Below, piece by piece: positions 61,378 to 64,000 of a stretch of DNA of 64,000 bases. The position numbers and the translations under genes were made by a program. The number at the start of each line of letters is the position of its first letter. The first letter of the stretch is position 1. The DNA is from Geodermatophilaceae bacterium NBWT11 (GTDB lineage Bacteria; Actinomycetota; Actinomycetes; Mycobacteriales; Geodermatophilaceae), in NCBI GenBank assembly GCA_014218215.1, contig CP043652.1, positions 3,472,001 to 3,536,000 of the forward strand, written 5' to 3'. The notes under the pieces were generated by a model that ran no database searches, was not told the DNA's origin, and saw nothing but the letters and a program-made list of their open reading frames with translations.

Positions 61378-61926
61378 ATGACCGCCTCGACAGAGGCCCG
61401 CGACACCGCGCTGTGGGCCGCCCAGGCTGCAGCCGACAAGCTCGCCACCGACGTGTCCATCGTCGACGTCAGCGACCGGCTGGCCATCACCGACGCCTTC
61501 GTGCTGGCCTCGGCACCCAGCGAACGCCAGGTCCAGGCCATCGTCGACGGCGTGGAGGAGGCCCTGCGCGAGCACGGCCTCAAGCCCGTCCGTCGCGAGG
61601 GCGTGGCCGAGGCCCGCTGGGTCCTGCTGGACTTCGTCGACGTCGTGGTGCACGTCCAGCACGCCGAGGAGCGGGCCTACTACTCCCTCGAGCGGCTCTG
61701 GAAGGACTGCCCGACCATCCCGTTCACCGACGCCGCGCTCGCTGCCGCCGGCCGCTCGCAGCCGGTGACCGAGGACGTGACCGTCGATGGCGTGACCGAC
61801 GACGTGGCGCCTGCCGACGAGGCCGGGGACGTGGTCTCCGGTGGCGTGTCCGGGGAGGGCGAGTCGGCCGAGGCCGCGCTCGACCCGGCGACCGCGCACG
61901 CGCCCGAGGCCGACACCACCCGATGA
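61378..61926 (+). CDS. rsfS: Ribosomal silencing factor RsfS
   Basis: 182 residues from an ATG, with GGAGACACC upstream. The core (residues 1 to about 120) has LATDVSIVDVSDRLAITDAFVLASAPSERQVQAI, WVLLDFVDVVVHVQHAEERAYYSLERLW, binding L14 to block subunit joining. An acidic Asp/Glu/Ala/Val tail of about 60 residues follows, longer than in most RsfS. Overlaps the phosphatase start (ATGA). Confidence 0.93.
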   Translation: MTASTEARDTALWAAQAAADKLATDVSIVDVSDRLAITDAFVLASAPSERQVQAIVDGVEEALREHGLKPVRREGVAEARWVLLDFVDVVVHVQHAEERAYYSLERLWKDCPTIPFTDAALAAAGRSQPVTEDVTVDGVTDDVAPADEAGDVVSGGVSGEGESAEAALDPATAHAPEADTTR

Positions 61927-62735
61927 GCCAGGGCGCCCCCGTCGCGCCCCCCGCCGTCGCACCACCCCGGGTCACCCGGCTGCTGGTGTGGCGGCACGGG
62001 CGCACCGAGTGGAACGCCAGTGGTCGCTTCCAGGGCCAGCTCGACCCGCCGCTGGACGCGACCGGCCGACGGCAGGCCACCGACGCCGCCGCCGACCTGG
62101 TCACCTCCGGTCTGCCCGCCGACGCACTCGTGGTCAGCAGCGACCTGGTCCGGGGCCCGGGAGACCGCCCAGGCCCTCGGCGACCGGCTCGGCGTCCCGG
62201 TGCGGGTCGACGAGCGGCTGCGCGAGCACGGGCTGGGCAGCTGGGAGGGCCGCACCCGCGACGAGGTCGCGTGTGACCTGCCCGAGCAGTACGCGGACTG
62301 GATGGCCGGTCGCCCGGTGCGCGGCCGCGGCGGCGAGGACCCGGCCGAGGTCGCCCGCCGCGCGCAGGCGGCCCCTGGCCGACCTCCCGGCGGCACCGGT
62401 GGCGGGTGGTGGTCACCCACGGTGGCACCGGTGGCCGGCTGATCGAGGCGCTGCTGGGCCTGGGCCCGGAGCACCGCCGGGTGTTCGGCCCGCTGGCCAA
62501 CTGCCACTGGACCGAGCTGGCCTTCCAGGGCACCCGCTGGCGGGTGCTGCGGCACAACGTCGGTGCCCCGTCGGCAGGCCCGGGCGAGGGTGCGGCCCGG
62601 CGCTCGGGCGCCGACACCGGACCCGACGTCGCCGAGGCCGCCGGGGTCTCCGATGCGCCGCTGGACCGTGGCGCGACCCCCGACGACGCCGCCCCTGCTG
62701 CCGGCACGCCCACCGACGCCGACGCCGGGCTCTGA
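61923..62735 (+). pseudogene. Histidine phosphatase (GpgP/Rv2419c-like), three single-base frameshifts
   Basis: From ATG 61923 the phosphohistidine motif LLVWRHGRTEWN and VVSSDLVR are in frame. Then one extra G (run 62152-62155) moves the frame, where ETAQALGDRLGV and REHGLGSWEGRTRDE continue. An extra C (run 62372-62375) and an extra G (run 62404-62406) return it, giving VVVTHGGTGGRLIEALL with the second catalytic His. Net +3. The repaired protein would be about 270 residues with a disordered acidic C terminus. By position it matches the mycobacterial glucosyl-3-phosphoglycerate phosphatase. Decay or assembly error. Confidence 0.8.
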
Positions 62736-62743
62736 GCGACGGC

Positions 62744-62749
62744 TAGCCT
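62744..62749 (+). promoter_or_regulatory. Candidate -10 hexamer TAGCCT for degV
   Basis: TAGCCT ends 6 nt before the ATG at 62756. Confidence 0.45.
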
Positions 62750-62755
62750 CCGGGC

Positions 62756-63614
62756 ATGTCCGTCGCCGTGGTCACCGACTCCACGGCGTACCTCCCCGAC
62801 GACCTGACCGCCGCGTTCGGCATCGAGGTCGTCCCGCTCTACGTGGTGCTGACCGGGCGGTCCGGCCGTGAGGGCCTGGACGTCAGCCCGGCCGACGTGG
62901 CCGGCACCCTGGCGGTGCGGGGGCAGCACGTCACCACCTCGCGGCCCACGCCGGGGGACTTTCGTCGCGGCCTACCGTCGCCGCCTGGACGCCGGTGCCG
63001 ACCGGGTGGTGTCGGTGCACCTGTCCAGCGAGCTGTCGGGCACCTGGGACGCCGCGCGGCTGGCCGCCGCCCAGGTCGGGACGCACGTGGTGAGCGTGGT
63101 CGACAGCCGGCAGGCCGCGATGGGCTCGGGCTTCGCGGTGCTCGCCGCGGCCCGCGCCGCGGCCGCCGGCCGCTCCGCGGAGGAGGTCGCCGCGGCCGCC
63201 CGCCGGACCGCCGCGGCCACCCGGACGCTCTTCGTCGTCGACACCCTGGAGCACCTGCGCCGCGGGGGCCGGATCGGCCCGGCCGCAGCCGCGCTGGGCA
63301 CCGCACTGGCCGTGAAGCCCGTGCTGCACGTCGAGGACGGTCGCATCGTCGCCCTGGAGAAGGTCCGCACGACGACGCGGGCGGTGGCCAAGATGGTCCA
63401 GCGCGTCGTCGACATCGCCGCCGGTGCGCCGGTCTCGGTGGCGGTGCACCACCTCGCCGCCCCGGAACGGGCCCGGGCGCTGGCCGAGGAGCTGCGGTCC
63501 CGGTTGCCCGCGCTGCGTGGCGAGGTCCATCTGGCCGAGCTCGGTGCCGCGATCGGTGCCCACGTGGGCCCCGGTGCCGTGGGTGTGGTCGTCGACCCGA
63601 CCGACCGGGACTGA
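62756..63614 (+). pseudogene. DegV-family fatty-acid-binding protein, one single-base frameshift
   Basis: The ATG frame gives VAVVTDSTAYLPDDL, FGIEVVPLYVVL and HVTTSRPTPGDF. An extra T in the run 62960-62962 then shifts to the frame carrying VAAYRRRLDAGADRVVSVHLSSELSGTWDAA, LFVVDTLEHLRRGGRIG and KPVLHVEDGRI to the stop at 63614. With one T fewer, the protein is about 285 residues and has all DegV landmarks (fatty-acid-binding Ser in SSELSGTW). In relatives DegV/FakB supplies bound fatty acids to FakA kinase. Decay or assembly error. Confidence 0.82.
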
Positions 63615-63625
63615 ACCGGCGGCGT

Positions 63626-64000
63626 TCAGCCCGCGCAGTGCCCCCGGGGCCGCCAGGCACTGCTGAGCGTCACCGGGCCCGGTGCGCCGACCCGGAGCAG
63701 GACGGTGCCCGGGGTCGGACCGGGTGCCACGCAGGCGTCCCCGGCGGTCACGTCCAGGCGGTCGGACCAGAAGAGCGACAGCTCGACCCGTCCCGCCCCG
63801 GCGGCGGTCAGCGTCACCGACCGTCGGTCGCTGCCGGTCAGCACCGCGTCGCCGGCCAGCACCAGCCCGGGTCCGTCCACCGCGTAGAGCGTCCACGTGT
63901 CGTCGGACCACACCGGGGACAGCCCGGGCACCCCGCGGCGCACCAGCGCGGCCTCCTGACGGGCTGCCCAGTCCGGACGCCGGTCCGACAGCGCCACCCA
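63626..64000 (-). CDS. Unidentified protein, C-terminal fragment
   Basis: The frame is open to the window edge (a GTG at 63997 is in frame but is preceded by sense codons), so this is the C-terminal about 124 residues. SPVWSDDTWTLYAVDGPGLV followed by a beta-rich domain with two Cys (DACVAPGP and RGHCAG) that could form a disulfide outside the membrane. It may be the soluble tail of a larger membrane protein such as a glycosyltransferase; I do not recognise the family. Confidence 0.55.
   Translation of the reverse strand, partial: WVALSDRRPDWAARQEAALVRRGVPGLSPVWSDDTWTLYAVDGPGLVLAGDAVLTGSDRRSVTLTAAGAGRVELSLFWSDRLDVTAGDACVAPGPTPGTVLLRVGAPGPVTLSSAWRPRGHCAG

Overview
The window is about 64 kb of very GC-rich chromosome with many GTG starts, 4-nt gene overlaps (GTGA/ATGA) and leaderless-looking promoters, all typical of Actinomycetota. 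Gene content (group II truncated haemoglobin, a mycothiol-linked DsbA-type nitroreductase family protein, DUF5130, ClpP1P2 behind a ClgR-like box, long Rne) fits a non-mycobacterial actinobacterium. Geodermatophilaceae or a relative is my guess, not something the sequence proves. From about 7.1 kb to the right end, gene order follows the well-known actinobacterial neighbourhood that in Mycobacterium tuberculosis runs, as I remember it, from the ssb-like gene/ettA through aglA-glbO, HNH, ctaJ-like, DUF5130, pepN, rpiB, tig, clpP1P2, clpX, valS, folC, ndk, rne, rplU-rpmA-obg, proB, proA, moxR/VWA, nadD, rsfS, gpm-like phosphatase and degV. Most of the window is therefore conserved core chromosome with local insertions.

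Region 1 (1-6.0 kb) is accessory. A truncated FAD oxidoreductase and an 8-oxoguanine-deaminase-like amidohydrolase lie on the minus strand. Divergent from them is a tightly overlapping plus-strand operon: creatininase family, SDR, isochorismatase-like cysteine hydrolase, cupin, and an AtzH-like domain fused to an amidase. Together they look like a pathway opening and hydrolysing a cyclic amide, ureide or N-heterocycle for nitrogen; the substrate is unknown. Region 2 (6.0-6.9 kb) is a remnant of a tRNA-Arg-integrated element: 45 bp of the tRNA-Arg(UCU) 3' part are duplicated as a direct repeat around an 0.8 kb segment with one foreign-looking ORF and one truncated ORF.

Region 3 (7.1-19.6 kb) holds an ssb paralogue, ettA, a PTP-like phosphatase, a thioesterase, a bioY-bioM-bioN-MOSC operon, a Roadblock/LC7 protein, an orphan sugar-type ABC ATPase, glbO-aglA, an MFS transporter and an MscS channel. 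Region 4 (19.7-35.5 kb) holds a prolyl oligopeptidase, HNH protein, kynureninase, an amidase, ctaJ-like and DUF5130 genes, pepN, a DsbA-family protein, an SDR, rpiB, a DinB-like protein, an Eis-type acetyltransferase, an unusual large lipoprotein and a SigG-like sigma factor. Region 5 (35.5-48.5 kb) holds divergent tRNA-Gly/tRNA-Pro, tig, clpP1-clpP2, clpX, a DUF559-family gene broken by an in-frame stop, valS, folC-DUF4233-ndk and two radical-SAM-system genes. Region 6 (49.5-64 kb) holds rne, rplU-rpmA-obgE-proB-def-proA, a MoxR/VWA pair, nadD, rsfS, a histidine phosphatase, degV and the end of an unidentified protein.

Single-base expansions of short homopolymers disrupt three of the last seven genes (VWA, histidine phosphatase, degV). 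They are all +1 and all within 60.3-63.0 kb, which suggests either a locally inaccurate assembly or real decay. Convergent gene pairs are almost always separated by long, near-perfect hairpins.
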